Positions 46,076 through 57,766 of a stretch of DNA of 64,000 nt are shown piece after piece; position 1 is the stretch's first letter; the number at the start of each line of letters is the position of its first letter. The DNA comes from Rutpela maculata (Eukaryota; Arthropoda; Insecta; Coleoptera; Cerambycidae), in the NCBI GenBank assembly GCA_936432065.2, contig OW386285.2, forward strand, positions 264,996,317 to 265,060,316, read 5' to 3'. The notes below the pieces were generated by a model, which saw only the letters and a list, made by a program, of their open reading frames with translations, was not told the origin of the DNA and did not search any database. Both the position numbers and the translations under genes were made by a program.

Positions 46076-46600
46076 TGGGAGAAGTGGGAAAGGGGTAGAA
46101 AGAGGTGGGAAGAGGTGGTAAAGGGGTGGGAAGAAGTGGGGAAGAGGTGGGAAGACCTGGGGAAGGGGTGGGAAGAGGTGGGAAGAGGTGGTAAAGGGGT
46201 GGGAAGAGGTGAGGAAGGGGTGGGAAGAGGTGTGAAAGGGGTGGGAAGGGTGGGAAGAGGTGGTAGGAAGTGGGGAAGAGGTGGGAAGAAGTGGGGAAGA
46301 GGTGGGAAGAGGTGGGAAAGAGGTGGGAAGGGTGGGAAGAGGTGGGAAGAGGTGGAAAAGGAGTGGGAAGAGGTGGGAAGAGGTGGGGAAGTGGTGAGGA
46401 AGGGGTGGGAAGCGGTGAGGAAGGGGTGGGAAGAGGTGGGGAAGGGGTGGGAAGAGATGAGGAAGGGGCGAGAAGAGGTGGGAATAGGGTGGACAGAGGT
46501 GGAGAGAGATGGGGAAGGGCAGGGGAAGTGGTGGAAAGAAGGAAGAAGTGGGAAGTAGTGTTAGGAGGGGTGAGAATATGGGAGAGGGGAGGGGTGGATG
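46076..46600 (+). repeat. G+A-rich minisatellite
   Basis: About 525 bp are almost pure purine on this strand, built of variants of GTGGGAAGAG and GGGGAAG. Long ORFs on both strands across it (46040-46614) are low-complexity products of the period (for example WEEVGRGGK repeats) and are not genes. It lies within pyx intron 3. Confidence 0.9.
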
Positions 46601-46662
46601 ACGGTGGCAAATGAAAGGGTTTTGTCTGTCTGTTTGTAAAATAAGTGGACTAAAAAGTAAAA

Positions 46663-46936
46663 AATAAAATTACATAAAAAAAGTATTTTTATGAAAAAGC
46701 TTTTATCTGAAAAAACTACTAAAAAGTAAAAATATTTTTGTTTAAATTCATACACATGGAAACCAAAAGCTTTGGGGGTGGTCAATTAATCAAAGTAACA
46801 GTGCAATATCACTATATGACCGCCCCCAAAGCTTTTGGTTTCCATGTGTATGAATTTAAAAAAAATTATTTTTACTTTTTAGTAGTTTTTCAGATAAAAG
46901 CTTTTTCTTAAAAATACTTTTTTTATATAATTTTAT
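46663..46936. repeat. foldback palindrome with about 125-bp arms
   Basis: CATGGAAACCAAAAGCTTTG at 46755 is matched by CAAAGCTTTTGGTTTCCATG at 46831. The inverted match extends outward through TAGTAGTTTTTCAGATAAAA-type text on both sides. The loop is about 45 bp. There is no coding content. Confidence 0.85.
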
Positions 46937-47604
46937 TAGGTTATGACTTATAAAGTTATTGTTATTAACGATACGAGTTTGATTATGGAATTTTTACTCG
47001 TTTTATTGACGTAGAACTCGGCTCATCGCCTAATTCTGTCAATCAAACTCGTTTCGTTAATCCATACTCAAACGTGTATTGGACAGTATTTATCTTCGTC
47101 GGTGAAAATAATAAGTTTCCATTTTATTCTGTGCAAGACAAACTAAGATTACAAATGCCAGAAAAGACATAAAATTAAAAATAACTCAAATTTTTTCAGC
47201 TTTAACAAAGGGATCGATAAAGTTTGTAATCGATGTATATAAAAAATAAATGTTATTATTCAAATAAATAATTTCTGCTTCAGTTTGTCATTCTGTTTTA
47301 GAAAAAAAAAAAACAACGCGGTAATGGAATCAATACCGTACTAGTGCGGTAATAAAGCTTCTCGCAAGACTCCTAACAAAACTCAAATTAATTTGTTTAA
47401 TAAATAGCCTATAACAACAAAGAAAATAAGGCTTATCGCTATCATTCTCAAATAAAAGTCATAATGTTTGACATTATATATACATACCTAGGCAACATAA
47501 TCAATTTGCTATTTAACACGTGGATAATTCTTATAAAAATTGTTTTCTTTTATAATGTAGGGAGGATTGCCATAATGATTAATTTAATTTATCTTTAAAA
47601 ATAT

Positions 47605-47830
47605 ACTTTTAAAGGAGCTAGAACCTTCGGTGTGAGGCTGGCTCTGACGCAGTTTCTACAAACACCAAAACACTTGAACACTACACACGATTTTTTTAAA
47701 TTATCTCCAGATAATGCCAATATAGTTGGCGAAACTCGCATCGAGTACAGTGTTCAAGCGTTTTGGTATTTGCGAAAACGACTGCTTCAGAGGGAAAATA
47801 TAGTTGCTGTTATTGCCACCATGTTGGAAA
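47605..47830. repeat. dispersed repeat with internal hairpin
   Basis: ACAAACACCAAAACACTTGAA at 47657 pairs with TTCAAGCGTTTTGGTATTTG at 47754. The block beginning ACCTTCGGTGTGAGG recurs at 30346 within intron 2. The 71-codon ORF across it is repeat-derived and not called. Confidence 0.55.
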
Positions 47831-48164
47831 AACTACGGTCAAAATAGATTTTCCCTGATTATCTCCTTTTTTGTTAGTTCTACTTTAAAACTAGTTATTA
47901 TCAATATTGTATAAAATAAAAAAGCTACAATTATGTTTAACAGCGGTCAGAAAAGTGAAAATTGTTTTACCGCTATCCTGTGGAGCGAGCAAAAATACAT
48001 ATATACAAATTAGTAAGTTAAAAGATAGGCATTTTTTAAGCTTTTATGACAGCTAATATTTAACTCTAGAGTTTAAATATAAAAGACAAGTTTTGCATTT
48101 AGCATCGTCAAAATTTGACAAATAATGTAGAAAATCGGTCCAAATTCTTGAAGATTTTCTTCAT

Positions 48165-49200
48165 TATACTCTTCGCAAAAACGAAGAGTATATTGCATTT
48201 GATCAGCGCATTTCTAAAACCGGAAATATCGCTCGTAGAGAAAAAAATTTCATATCATTATGTTAGTGAACGAATTTTGAACAACTTTCAAAATGTTCGA
48301 CTGTCCGTCCGTCACGTTTCTTGTAAGCACGATAATTTAAGAAAGAAACGTCCGATTGTATTGAAGTTTGGAAAGTAAATTAGCGTTAGCTAGATCTTAG
48401 CTATTGTTTTTGAAAACAATCCATCAATAAATAAAAAAGTCATTAATTATTTAAATAAAAAAAAACGTTTTCTTAATTTTTGTCACTTGTACTTAAATAG
48501 AAATCTTGCGAAATGTTATTCTCATAATTTATTTTTATACATTTTACTAATATATATATTTCATAATAATATATCTAATCCATTGAAATATAATTCTCGA
48601 ATGATATATATTACAGACATTCTATTTTTTGTAGTAATGTGTGATGGTCCAATGGCTAAAGTTTTGCCTTTTTTTGTCCTCTCTTGTTTTTAAAATCCCC
48701 TTTAGGCCGAAAATTTCCTTCAAATCTAAACATTTTATAAGAAAACTTCTATTTTACCACATTTTCCTGGCGGCAGGTAGACCACCAGGGTGGAATTATT
48801 TCGAACTGTTTTTTTCATCGAGTTTAGTTTTCCCGTGTCACCAAACCAAATTTATTAGTGCCTGTGTGCAACAATTAATTTTAAGAAGTTTTATTTTAAT
48901 TATTTTTAGTATCTTTGTATATTATATCTAAATTGTGTAGGTATTGTTAATGTTGAGTTTTTAATTTTTTAAACAGGAGCATTAACTCGAAAACACTGGT
49001 TAAACCGAATCGGACCTGCCACGTCCAGATCCACATTCACCATGGCGCTGCGCGCCGTGGTTGTCTGCCTGGCTCCGGACCAGGTTTCGAGGAGGCGCAT
49101 AATTGTAGCTTTAATATAAATAAATTTGTATTCAGCTTCAGCCTTGCAATCCAAAGGTTGTGTGTTCGAATCCCTCACGGGGTGGTTGTCTTTTTTAATT
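48165..49200 (+). mobile_element. hairpin-headed retroelement, CTCTTCG type, copy B
   Basis: The hairpin at 48165-48192 is identical to that of copy A. The CCGT microsatellite, CACGATAATTTAAGAAAGA core and CCTGGCGGCAGGTAGACCAC block all follow in order. The 3' part contains GCGCCGTGGTTGTCTGCCTG (also in copy A) and ends in a tRNA-like GTGTTCGAATCCC. The RT remnant of copy A is absent. It is not a functional tRNA gene because no acceptor stem or A box can be formed around it. Confidence 0.75.
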
Positions 49201-51164
49201 TTTTTTCATATATTTTTTTTTCACAACAAAGTTGAAATTACAAAATTTGGAATGTCCAAAAACTAACATTATTTACAAGAAAACTGCGAAGAGTATCCTA
49301 TAGAATGTGTAACAATTATATAAAAAGATCAGTAAATTGGCGATGAGTATAATGCTTCGACTAGTTTTTATTTTTCATTGGTAATTATGTCGGCGCACAG
49401 TCGAAATTTCAACAATTGTTTGGGATCCTTAAAAGTACTTATAAATATTAAACCGATCGAGCTGAATCGAAAGGCATAAAAAATCATTTTCTCGAGTAAC
49501 GGGAAATTAATGCAAATGATTTAAATCAATTGTACAAGTGTTGTCAACAGTAGTATTTTTATTTCTAGTCGCAATTTTTTTTCAATAATTGTTTATTTAA
49601 AAATTTTAAATAATTCATAACAAATGTATTTGTCAAACACGTTTTCTCGGCACTAAAAATAATAATAACTAATAGCTAACTATTACGTCAACAGAGATCA
49701 TTGCAATAACTGCAAATGTTCACCTTTCTGGCCACTGTAAATCGTAAAGTAGTAATAATAGACGAAAATTGTTGAAATAAAAGTTGTTTTTTTTATCCCC
49801 TACAATATTGGTAATGACTAATTTTGGGGTAGAACTAACAGAGAAAACGAATTTTAAGCGTAATTTTTCTAACTTAGCGGCAGTAGCAGCAACGATGCTT
49901 TTGGGGAAAAATTTAATTAATGAATGTAGAGACTTCCCTCCAAATTATAAAGAAAAATTTGTAGAAATTATTAAGGACAACAAATCTTTCTTTACTTAAG
50001 CCTAATTATTCAACAAGTATGTAATGATGGCTATTATTCATGAGTTTGAAGTTTATAACACGAGTCACAGACGAGGAGCGGTGGTATTTATAACATTTTC
50101 CTAAGTCGTCTGTTCTTACAAAAAAAAAGAGCTTTGATGTAATGACTAGTAAGCGCTTTCATTTTTTCGACACGTTTGGTAGCCAAACCGACTGTGACTG
50201 CTGGCTGACCGCCAGGCGGACATAGGATTTATGTATATAATTATGTGTATAACTTAAAAAAAAAACAACCGACTCTAGGATTATTATAAAAAGACATTTC
50301 AAATGAACACATTCTATGATAGTACAGTCACTTGGTGTCAAAAAGTACCCAAACTTCAGACAAATTCTATTTATAGCTGCCTTGGATTTTTTTTTGCGGA
50401 TTCTTAAACTTCAGGGTTATCAACTTCAAATATTAAAAAGGAATAGATTATTTGGGATCGCTGATCAGAAATTAATAATTTTATGTTGCACCCTCAATAT
50501 GGCCGATATAAAAGGAGTAAAATGGATTTTGTTTATTTTGAGAAATTAGAACTTTCTTAGCAGATTGTTACATTTTGAGACAAAAAACTCATCCCCTAAT
50601 AAGAAAACTAATTGCACTTACCCCCAAGAGGGAGAAAACCATCCCTAAGTGAAAGAATAAGCATAAAGGAAGTACTGGGAATTTATTAATGAAACTAATA
50701 TTATTTATGATTTTGGGGTTGCTGATTATGAATTTTAATCGGGTTTTTGTGCTAGGCTGTAGCAAATTAATAAAACAATTATTCATATTTTTCAATATTA
50801 TCAACTATATTTAATGTAATTATTCGTCTTCATCAGTTTGTTTGTGTCATTTTCATCTTTATACCTATTTACACAAATTATACATATATGCATGCGATGT
50901 CCAATGACTTAAGAAATGTTGCGTGGATATCGAAAAAATATAAAAATTTTGATTATTCCTTTATAATTGAAAACATTGTGAGATTTTACCGCCAAACGAG
51001 CAATATCGTAATTTGCTACGAGGCGCGCTCCTTATTTCGGTCATATCTCCTTTGCAATTAACGCAGAAAAAGCATTTTGAGTTAAGGTAGGTCAAAACAG
51101 TACAGAGGTTGTCGGTTTTTCTATATTCATCTCAAACGCGTCAATTAAAAAAAAAAATTCCAAT
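49201..51164. other. pyx intron 3 spacer
   Basis: AT-rich intronic DNA. Small ORFs at 49784, 50316 and 50589 show no motif. The phrases CTGATTATGAATTTTAATC and GATTTTGGGGTTGCTGATTA near 50710 resemble those at 55905 and 56220, so a dispersed repeat is present in remnants. No gene is supported. Confidence 0.35.
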
Positions 51165-51172
51165 ATTTCTAT

Positions 51173-52548
51173 TAGTGATGCAACGATTTTTACTTTTACG
51201 ATTACGATTCAGATTATGATTATCATTAGTGATAATCGTCGATTAAGAATACGATTACGATTATCTAGAAAACTTAGTTAAATTTTATACTATAACAATA
51301 AAAAGCAATTGTTTTTATTAAAACTATTTTATTATTAATTACTAAAAGCAACCACTTGTTATATAAAGTCAATTTACTATTAATGTTCTCAAATTAAGGG
51401 ATTAAGGTAAATAATGTAAATGAAGATGCCCCACTTAAAAACTTGGTAGATAAAATAAAACTGAATTGGAAATTATTACCACTCAAGCCAAGATTGTGTA
51501 AAAACCCATCTTCTTTAGAATAAAGACGACCCACTAGGTACTCAGGTGGGTTTTTCTGGGTAATTGAGGTTTATACTGAGTTTTTATAAAATTCAAATTT
51601 CCCGTCTAATTTCCCACCTTTCATTAGGCGTTGCTTTGACAATATAGCGTATGTGGACTGTGTTGGAAATACTCTCACATTCTCAGTTATGAAAACCTAG
51701 TAAATATGTGCATTTTTTTTCTTCAAAATTGCATAGTTGTCCCGCTTCTAGTGCCGCAGTAGAAATAATTTTTTCTACATTCGGCCGTATTTGGAGCAAA
51801 CTAAGGAATAAGCTTGGAGCTGAAAAGGCGTCAAAACTAGTTAAGATTTATAGACATTTAAATAAAAGATTTTTCAAAAGACTTTTCAAAAAAACACTTT
51901 TCAAAAGATATTTATCTTTTGCCTTTCACATTCCAGTTTGAGGATTTTTTTTTAAATTTGTGATTTGTTTCATGTTTTTATTTTTCTCAAGTTTATTATT
52001 TACTTATTTCATTATTTACTAATATATTATTGACACGTTACATTTTTGTTCAAGAATTTGTGAGGCAAAAATATAATTTTTTATAATAATCGCTTTTTTT
52101 TCCTGCAAAAAAAAACGAAAATCAAACAAAAACCCAGATGGGTTTTTCTAAAATCAAAAACCCACAAAAAACCACCCATTTTACCCACCGGTTTTTTTCC
52201 AATGGTGGGTTTTTGTGCCTGGGCAAGCAATAATTAATTGTAGGATTGTTCGACCCAACGTATTTCTCCTAGTTGTTTATGTGAGACCAGCAGTGGAAAA
52301 CAACCTCTCTGATGGAACGCTGGAAGCCTTCAATGCAAAATATTTATGTGCTATGGATTTTAAGCAAAGGAAGGTTATATTTTTCTTTCCAGTGTCGAAT
52401 CGTATCTTCCATATTAGACGACGCAGCGTAGAAATTAAAAATCACAAATCGTAAATAATCGTTTGCAATAATCGGCGATTACGATTAATCGTAAAATGCT
52501 AATAATCGGCGATTACGGTTAATCTTAATCGTAATCGTTGCATCACTA
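51173..52548 (+). mobile_element. hAT transposon remnant with 8-bp target duplication
   Basis: The ends are TAGTGATGCAACGATT and its reverse complement AATCG...TTGCATCACTA. ATTTCTAT is repeated exactly on both sides (51165-51172 and 52549-52556). Eight-base duplications are typical of hAT elements. Near both ends the motif CGATTA/TAATCG is reiterated as a subterminal repeat. Inside is a hAT dimerisation-domain remnant (51741-51870). The rest of the transposase is deleted. Confidence 0.88.
51741..51941 (+). pseudogene. hAT transposase C-terminal fragment
   Basis: The frame reads CPASSAAVEIIFSTFGRIWS followed by KLRNKLGAEKASKLVKIYRH. This is the conserved end of hAT transposases (dimerisation domain, with the hallmark A-S-S-A-x-V-E-x-x-F-S). 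The upstream catalytic region is absent. The final lysine/phenylalanine-rich residues come from AT-rich sequence. It cannot be active. Confidence 0.85.
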
Positions 52549-52556
52549 ATTTCTAT

Positions 52557-53527
52557 CTCCTAAGATAATAAATCTTTATCAAAAAAATAAAAGAAGCAAC
52601 ATTTTCTTTTGTTTCTTGCCATATTTTTTTTGTCTCTAGTGAGATTCAGCTAAGATGCTTCCTTGCTAAGTTATTTAATCTTAAAGCCAAGAAAATCCAT
52701 TTTTTCAAAAATTTTCAAAATACATCATGTGTAAAATCTTTTAGATAATGTATCATCCATCACGGTCAACAAAATTTGAGGGTATACATAATAGTTAGGA
52801 CTAACAAAAAACATGATTTAAATTTTTTATTTCACTTTGGAATTTACTGGAACCAAAAAACGGGCACTTTTTTGTGTAAAACATCAAAATTCTGACTTTA
52901 TTTTCCTTGTATCATTTTTGATTTTGCAAATATCAAAATTTGCCAAAAATTTTAAGCTACCGTAATAAGATTTAATTTGATTCAAGGTAGGTACATGTTA
53001 AAAGGTTTTTTTAAAACCAGAATTATGACTGTTTGAATAGCGTGACCTTTCAGAGCTACGTTCAAATTCACTTAATATTAACTGTATCTCGGCAACGATG
53101 AGCCTAAAGAAATTTTTATTTCATGGATTATTTGTGTCATTTCATAAGCTAACTTTTTTGTTATGACAAACTTTTTCGAAAATGTGATACTCTTTGAGCA
53201 TCTCCTTAAAACCTTTCAAAAATCAATGTTTTTTTTGTTTAAAAATTAACATTTTCAACTCCCTGTAACTAGGCGGGTATTAAAGAAAAATAACGTTATA
53301 GGGTTTTTTTGGAGTAGAATTCGACGATCTATACGTTTCAATAGTCACTTTTTTTTTGAAACCACCGACTTGGACTGAACTCACCCCCAACGAAAAAGCA
53401 CCCTTAATATTTCATGTTTGACCCATTTTGAATCAAACTTTCCAAAAATTTTTGAATTTAAAACTGCTATAGAATTAATCCAAAGTGAGATCACCAAGTT
53501 ACTGTACTATGAGTAAAGGAAACAATA
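52557..53527. other. pyx intron 3 spacer
   Basis: AT-rich intronic sequence without ORFs of note or a repeat recognised elsewhere in this window. Confidence 0.35.
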
Positions 53528-53750
53528 GCGGCACGGTAGCTCAATCGGTTAAGGCATATTGAGTGGCGAATACGCTGATCGACTCGCTACCGCGCTCTGA
53601 GTTCGACCCCCAGCCCCGGTATTGACAACACCGGTGGGTGTGGATGTATGTCTGCGTTTTTCCGAATGTGTAACCCCCTTCCGGACAGCCTTGGCTTTGG
53701 ATTTGGGGGTTGTCTACTATCTGTGGTGGTGTGTTTATAAATATCATAAC
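53528..53750 (+). mobile_element. tRNA-derived SINE next to pyx exon 4
   Basis: The head GCGGCACGGTAGCTCAATCGG, with an A-box-like TAGCTCAATCGG at 53537 and a B-box-like GAGTTCGACCC at 53599, has pol III promoter spacing. A tail unrelated to tRNA follows (GCCCCGGTATTGACAACACC and onward). A complete tRNA cloverleaf does not form, so it is a SINE and not a tRNA gene. Its right edge is uncertain but lies within a few tens of bases of the exon 4 acceptor. Confidence 0.7.
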
Positions 53751-53767
53751 AAATTTCTTATTTTCAG

Positions 53768-55759
53768 ATATTCAGCGAGACGCCACTTCATATCGCTGCA
53801 GGACTGGGTAACACAGAAGCAGTAAAACTGCTCCTTGAATACGGAGCAGCAGTGAATGTACAATGCGGATCGGATAGAATGACACCTCTACACTTGGCTT
53901 CGGAAGATGGCGACGCAGAATGTGCCAAACTTCTACTCGATGCCGGTGCTCTTGTAGATTCAAGAAATACCAAATGCCAAACTCCACTCCACCTAGCCGC
54001 CCTTTCCCAATGCTCAGAGACCTTGGAGTTGTTACTGAACAAAAGAGCAGATCCAAACGCTTCGGATATAGACGGCAGGACCCCTTTGCACAGTTCCATA
54101 GTGAAAGTAACAAGATCTTGTGAATGCGTGCGACTTTTACTGAGTGCGGGGGCAAATGTGAATCAGCCAGACGCCTTTGGTTACACTCCATTGCATTTGG
54201 CTGCTCTGAATGAATTTTCCCACTGTGTAATGTTGTTAATAAATCACGGCGGGGACGTTACTGCGAGAACAAACGGCGGCATCTCAGTTCTCACTTTTAT
54301 TACCAGAAAAACACCAGATGTCATACCAAAATACATAGAGAAATTCGACCAGTCCATAAAACTGAACGATCACGAACTAGGAGATGTGGACTGCGAATTA
54401 AAATTAGACTTTCGAGTGTTAGTCCCCACGATGGGTAATAAAGAAACTGAATTGCTTTTAAACTTCATAGAAGTTGGATATAAGGACATTTTAAAGCATC
54501 CCCTGTGTGAAACTTTCCTCTTTTTAAAATGGCGCCGAATACGAAAGTATTTTTTGTTTAGCTTATTCTATCACGCACTATTCGTATTTTTATTTACGAT
54601 TTATGTAATCGGTGTATATCTGAAGGACTGCCCTTCTTCAAGATCTGTAAATTCGATTTGCCGGGTGCCTAGCGACATAAGAAATATAGGATATGTCTTG
54701 ATCTGTTTAAATATTTTGCTCTTAGGCAAAGAACTGTTTCAAATAGCTCATTCCTGGATCATTTATTTGAAGCAGTGGGAAAATTGGGTACAGTGGATGA
54801 TAATAATAAGCGTGTTTTGCTGTGTGCAGCCCGTCCCTCACATGGATGTCAAAGATGACGTTTACGAGTGGCAACATCACATAGCCGCTATAGCCATCTT
54901 TCTAGCCTGGGTGGAACTGATGGTGATAGTTGGTCGTTTTCCTATATTCGGCCTCTATATTCAAATGTTTACTACGGTGTCTGTGAATTTTGGGAAATTT
55001 ATGCTTGCTTACGTCTGCTTATTTGTGGCTTTTGCTCTTAGCTTCGGCGTGATTTTTGCTAACTATCCAGCATTCAGAGACTTGAAGTGGGTTCTCTTAA
55101 AGGTAGTAATAATGATGTCAGGTGAGCTAGAGTATGAAGACGTATTTTTCGATAAACAATATCCAATCAAATATCCCTATACCGCCCATCTGATGTACTT
55201 CTGCTTCGTATTGCTAATGACAGTTATCTTAACTAATTTAATGGTTGGTTTGGCAGTTAGCGACATACAGGGGCTGCAAATGTGTGCTGGTTTGGATCGA
55301 CTAGTGCGTCAGGCAGAACTAGTAGCTCACCTAGAAAGTATGTTATTTTCTAGACTACTCTCTTTCATACCCGGCAAACTGATGAAATTTTTCCATAAGC
55401 AAGCTCTACTGTTAAAATCTCAGTTCCATTGGGCTTTGTACATAAAGCCAAATGATCCCAGAGAAGAAAGAATACCGAAAGATCTCATTCGAAGTATTTA
55501 TCAGTTAGTTGTCGAACGTAAAGAAAAGCCGCGCAGTAAGAAATACAAAAAATATAAAAATAACCAGTTCGACGTGATTTCTCCTGCCATATCAAGAATA
55601 GGTTCCTATAGTAGTGGTGTTGTTATAAACGCTGCTAAAAATAATATGCTTAAGGCCCAGATTGATGAAATAAATTCAGAATTTCTGGAATATAGCAAAT
55701 TTTTTCGCCTAAAGATGGAGAAACTTATTAACCAGATTAATAACAATCAAAAACAATAA
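53768..55759 (+). CDS. pyx: TRPA channel, pyrexia-like, terminal coding exon 4
   Basis: The exon follows TTCTTATTTTCAG and runs 663 codons to TAA 55757-55759, giving residues 221-883. It holds five ankyrin repeats (total nine, the number known for Drosophila pyrexia), to about residue 391. Then come S1 (472-495), S2 (526-547), S3 (560-576), S4 (590-621), S5 (624-651), a pore loop with MMSGELEYED (about 669-678) and S6 (691-720), ending in VGLAVSDIQGLQ, the TRPA-type post-S6 motif. A basic C-terminal tail (KKYKKYKNN) ends in a probable helix. TRPA channels are plasma-membrane cation channels; pyrexia protects flies from heat stress. Ion selectivity and temperature range cannot be read here. 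Painless or TRPA5 are less likely alternatives. The frame has no GTG or ATG start requirement, since it begins at a splice site. Confidence 0.9.
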   Translation: MFSETPLHIAAGLGNTEAVKLLLEYGAAVNVQCGSDRMTPLHLASEDGDAECAKLLLDAGALVDSRNTKCQTPLHLAALSQCSETLELLLNKRADPNASDIDGRTPLHSSIVKVTRSCECVRLLLSAGANVNQPDAFGYTPLHLAALNEFSHCVMLLINHGGDVTARTNGGISVLTFITRKTPDVIPKYIEKFDQSIKLNDHELGDVDCELKLDFRVLVPTMGNKETELLLNFIEVGYKDILKHPLCETFLFLKWRRIRKYFLFSLFYHALFVFLFTIYVIGVYLKDCPSSRSVNSICRVPSDIRNIGYVLICLNILLLGKELFQIAHSWIIYLKQWENWVQWMIIISVFCCVQPVPHMDVKDDVYEWQHHIAAIAIFLAWVELMVIVGRFPIFGLYIQMFTTVSVNFGKFMLAYVCLFVAFALSFGVIFANYPAFRDLKWVLLKVVIMMSGELEYEDVFFDKQYPIKYPYTAHLMYFCFVLLMTVILTNLMVGLAVSDIQGLQMCAGLDRLVRQAELVAHLESMLFSRLLSFIPGKLMKFFHKQALLLKSQFHWALYIKPNDPREERIPKDLIRSIYQLVVERKEKPRSKKYKKYKNNQFDVISPAISRIGSYSSGVVINAAKNNMLKAQIDEINSEFLEYSKFFRLKMEKLINQINNNQKQ

Positions 55760-57000
55760 TACTTTTCTGCAAGTATTAGTAGAGTCGATGAGCATTGTTT
55801 CTGGTTTCAAAGAATCAATAATAATAAACAATGTATGTTAGAAAAAAATTACAATTAAAACAGCTTTTAGAGTTTAGTAAATTAATTACTGAAAAGCACT
55901 ACTTTTGAGGTTGCTGATTTAGAACTTGAGGTCCATAATTGGAAATTTAAGATGGTTGCCCAAAATATAAAAAAAACCTAAATAATTCTAAAGAAAAAAA
56001 TCTAAAAATAAAACAAACATTGAAGTTATAGATGGTGAAAAAAATGAAAACTTAGTAAGATATTTGTTATGGGTGATTTTGTAGTAGTCTGTCTTCTTCA
56101 GTTTCCATATGGTCTCAACACTTGCTGTCAAGGGTTGGACACCTAAATCGAAAAATTTAATATTTAAAAAAGTATTGCTGATTTATTTTTGAAACGTAGT
56201 AGGTATATTTATGTTTTTTTGGGGTCGCTGATTATAAATCTGAAGTCAAAATAAAAAAATTCAAAATGGCGGCTCCAATATGGTGGGTGGATTTTTTTCT
56301 AAAGCAAACGCTGTAAATGGGCAAAAAGAGTTGAGAAATAGTCATGCTATCAACAAAAAATGGTATTTGGAAAATATTTTTTTTTATTACCAATTACAGT
56401 AAGTAACAAAATAGCCACATTTTGTTAAAAAAAAAATGTGAAGACGCACATTGTTTCGATCAGAACTTCTTGCTACAGAAACAAATAAAAAATCTTTTGA
56501 AAGTTTAATTAACAACCTTTAGTTTCAATAAATATCTCCACTCATACACGTTCGGATGCATTCTTAAACTTCCATATCTCTGAAAACATTAATCCTACAG
56601 AAATTAAAGAAAAAACAAGTTCATCCTCAGTGCGTGCGCTTTCTTTTTGATCTGCGTCATTTGTTCGCTAAAACCAATTAAAATATTTGCAGGAGCCTAC
56701 CAAAGTATAAAATTCCTAAATTATTCTTCCAGTAAATGTCCAAGATGTAGGCTCATCAATACCGTTTAACATCACAAATATGAAGAATAAAGTTGACAGA
56801 ACATTCATTGTCGAAAATTCGGCGAGTAACAACTGATTTTGTTAAAATATGCAAGAAGTATATGTGGTTTTGCGAAGTGGTAATACTAAGCATTCATGCT
56901 TTTTTTAGGTGTTGAAAATATCGTTTACTTAACATAGTTAATTGTAAAAATGTAAATATAAATGTATATTTTAATGTGAAATAAATTTCAATTTCATTTA
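55760..57000 (+). other. pyx 3' untranslated region and downstream flank
   Basis: AATAAA occurs at 55823-55828, 64 bases after the stop, and again at 56980-56985, followed by a T-rich stretch. The transcript could end after either. Phrases at 55905 and 56220 (GGTTGCTGATT / GGTCGCTGATTATAAAT) look repeat-derived, which favours the nearer signal, but this is not decisive. Confidence 0.45.
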
Positions 57001-57237
57001 CTATGGTGAAAATTGGTTATATTTGATTTAATCCCTGGAGACTTTTATCCCTTCGGCATTAAAAGTGACACCTTACTCCTTTAAAAAAGAAACTAAACTA
57101 CCAGTACCCAGTACTACCGGGACTCCCAAAAGTGCAAAAATGTTATATTAGACTTTATAGAAGATTTTAATAAATGCTTGATTATGATTACAAACTACGT
57201 GAGAAACTTGTGCAATCTTGTCTTTATTATTGGCAGG

Positions 57238-57545
57238 CCCCCCGCATCAAATCATGGGTCTCGATACCAAATTCACTGGCGGGCCCCCGCGCCTAATAAT
57301 TGATGAGCGGGAAAAAATTTTTTTGTCAAAATCTCTGGCGGGCCCTCGCTACGGGTCCCTCTGAAGCCAACGAGCCTCCACGCTTAATAATTGATAAGCG
57401 GGGGGCAAGAAATTTGAAAAAAAATTTGCCAAAATCTCTGGCGTGCCCTAATTCGCCAACGGACTCTCACGCTTAATAATTGATGAGCGGGGGGAGAAAT
57501 TTGAAAAAAAAAAAATTGTCAAAATCGCTGGCGGGCCCCTCAGAA
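57238..57545 (+). repeat. GC-rich tandem repeat, about 100-bp unit
   Basis: Three to four degenerate units. Each has CTGGCGGGCCC, a CGCTTAATAATTGATGAGCGG phrase and an A/T run followed by GTCAAAATC. The local GC content is well above the flanks. No ORF persists. Confidence 0.75.
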
Positions 57546-57766
57546 GCTCGGACCCCTAACCTCAGTACCCAATAGACCCCCCCCCATACGTGGGGGGCCT
57601 GCTTATTGGGTCAGTTTCATACCTATCTAAATTCGACTTTTAATTAACTATTGCTAACCCAAAATGAATATGACTCGAGTAAATTGTAGTAATATACAGG
57701 GTGTAATGTCATTAAAAAAAACTGGTAATGGGGACCGACTAGACAAACAACCTTTTTTATGTCAAC

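Noticed and set aside
46040..46614. Overlapping long ORFs on both strands (172, 186 and 114 codons)
   Set aside because: They are translations of the G+A-rich minisatellite. The residues follow the repeat period and no domain is present.
49140..49190. tRNA gene at the end of the hairpin-headed copy
   Set aside because: Only a B-box-like phrase is present; the rest does not fold as a tRNA.
53528..53615. tRNA gene
   Set aside because: A- and B-box-like text is present but no proper acceptor stem closes and an unrelated tail follows, so it is a SINE.
53772..54191. Minus-strand ORFs of 139 and 103 codons over pyx exon 4
   Set aside because: They are antisense to a clear ankyrin-repeat coding exon.
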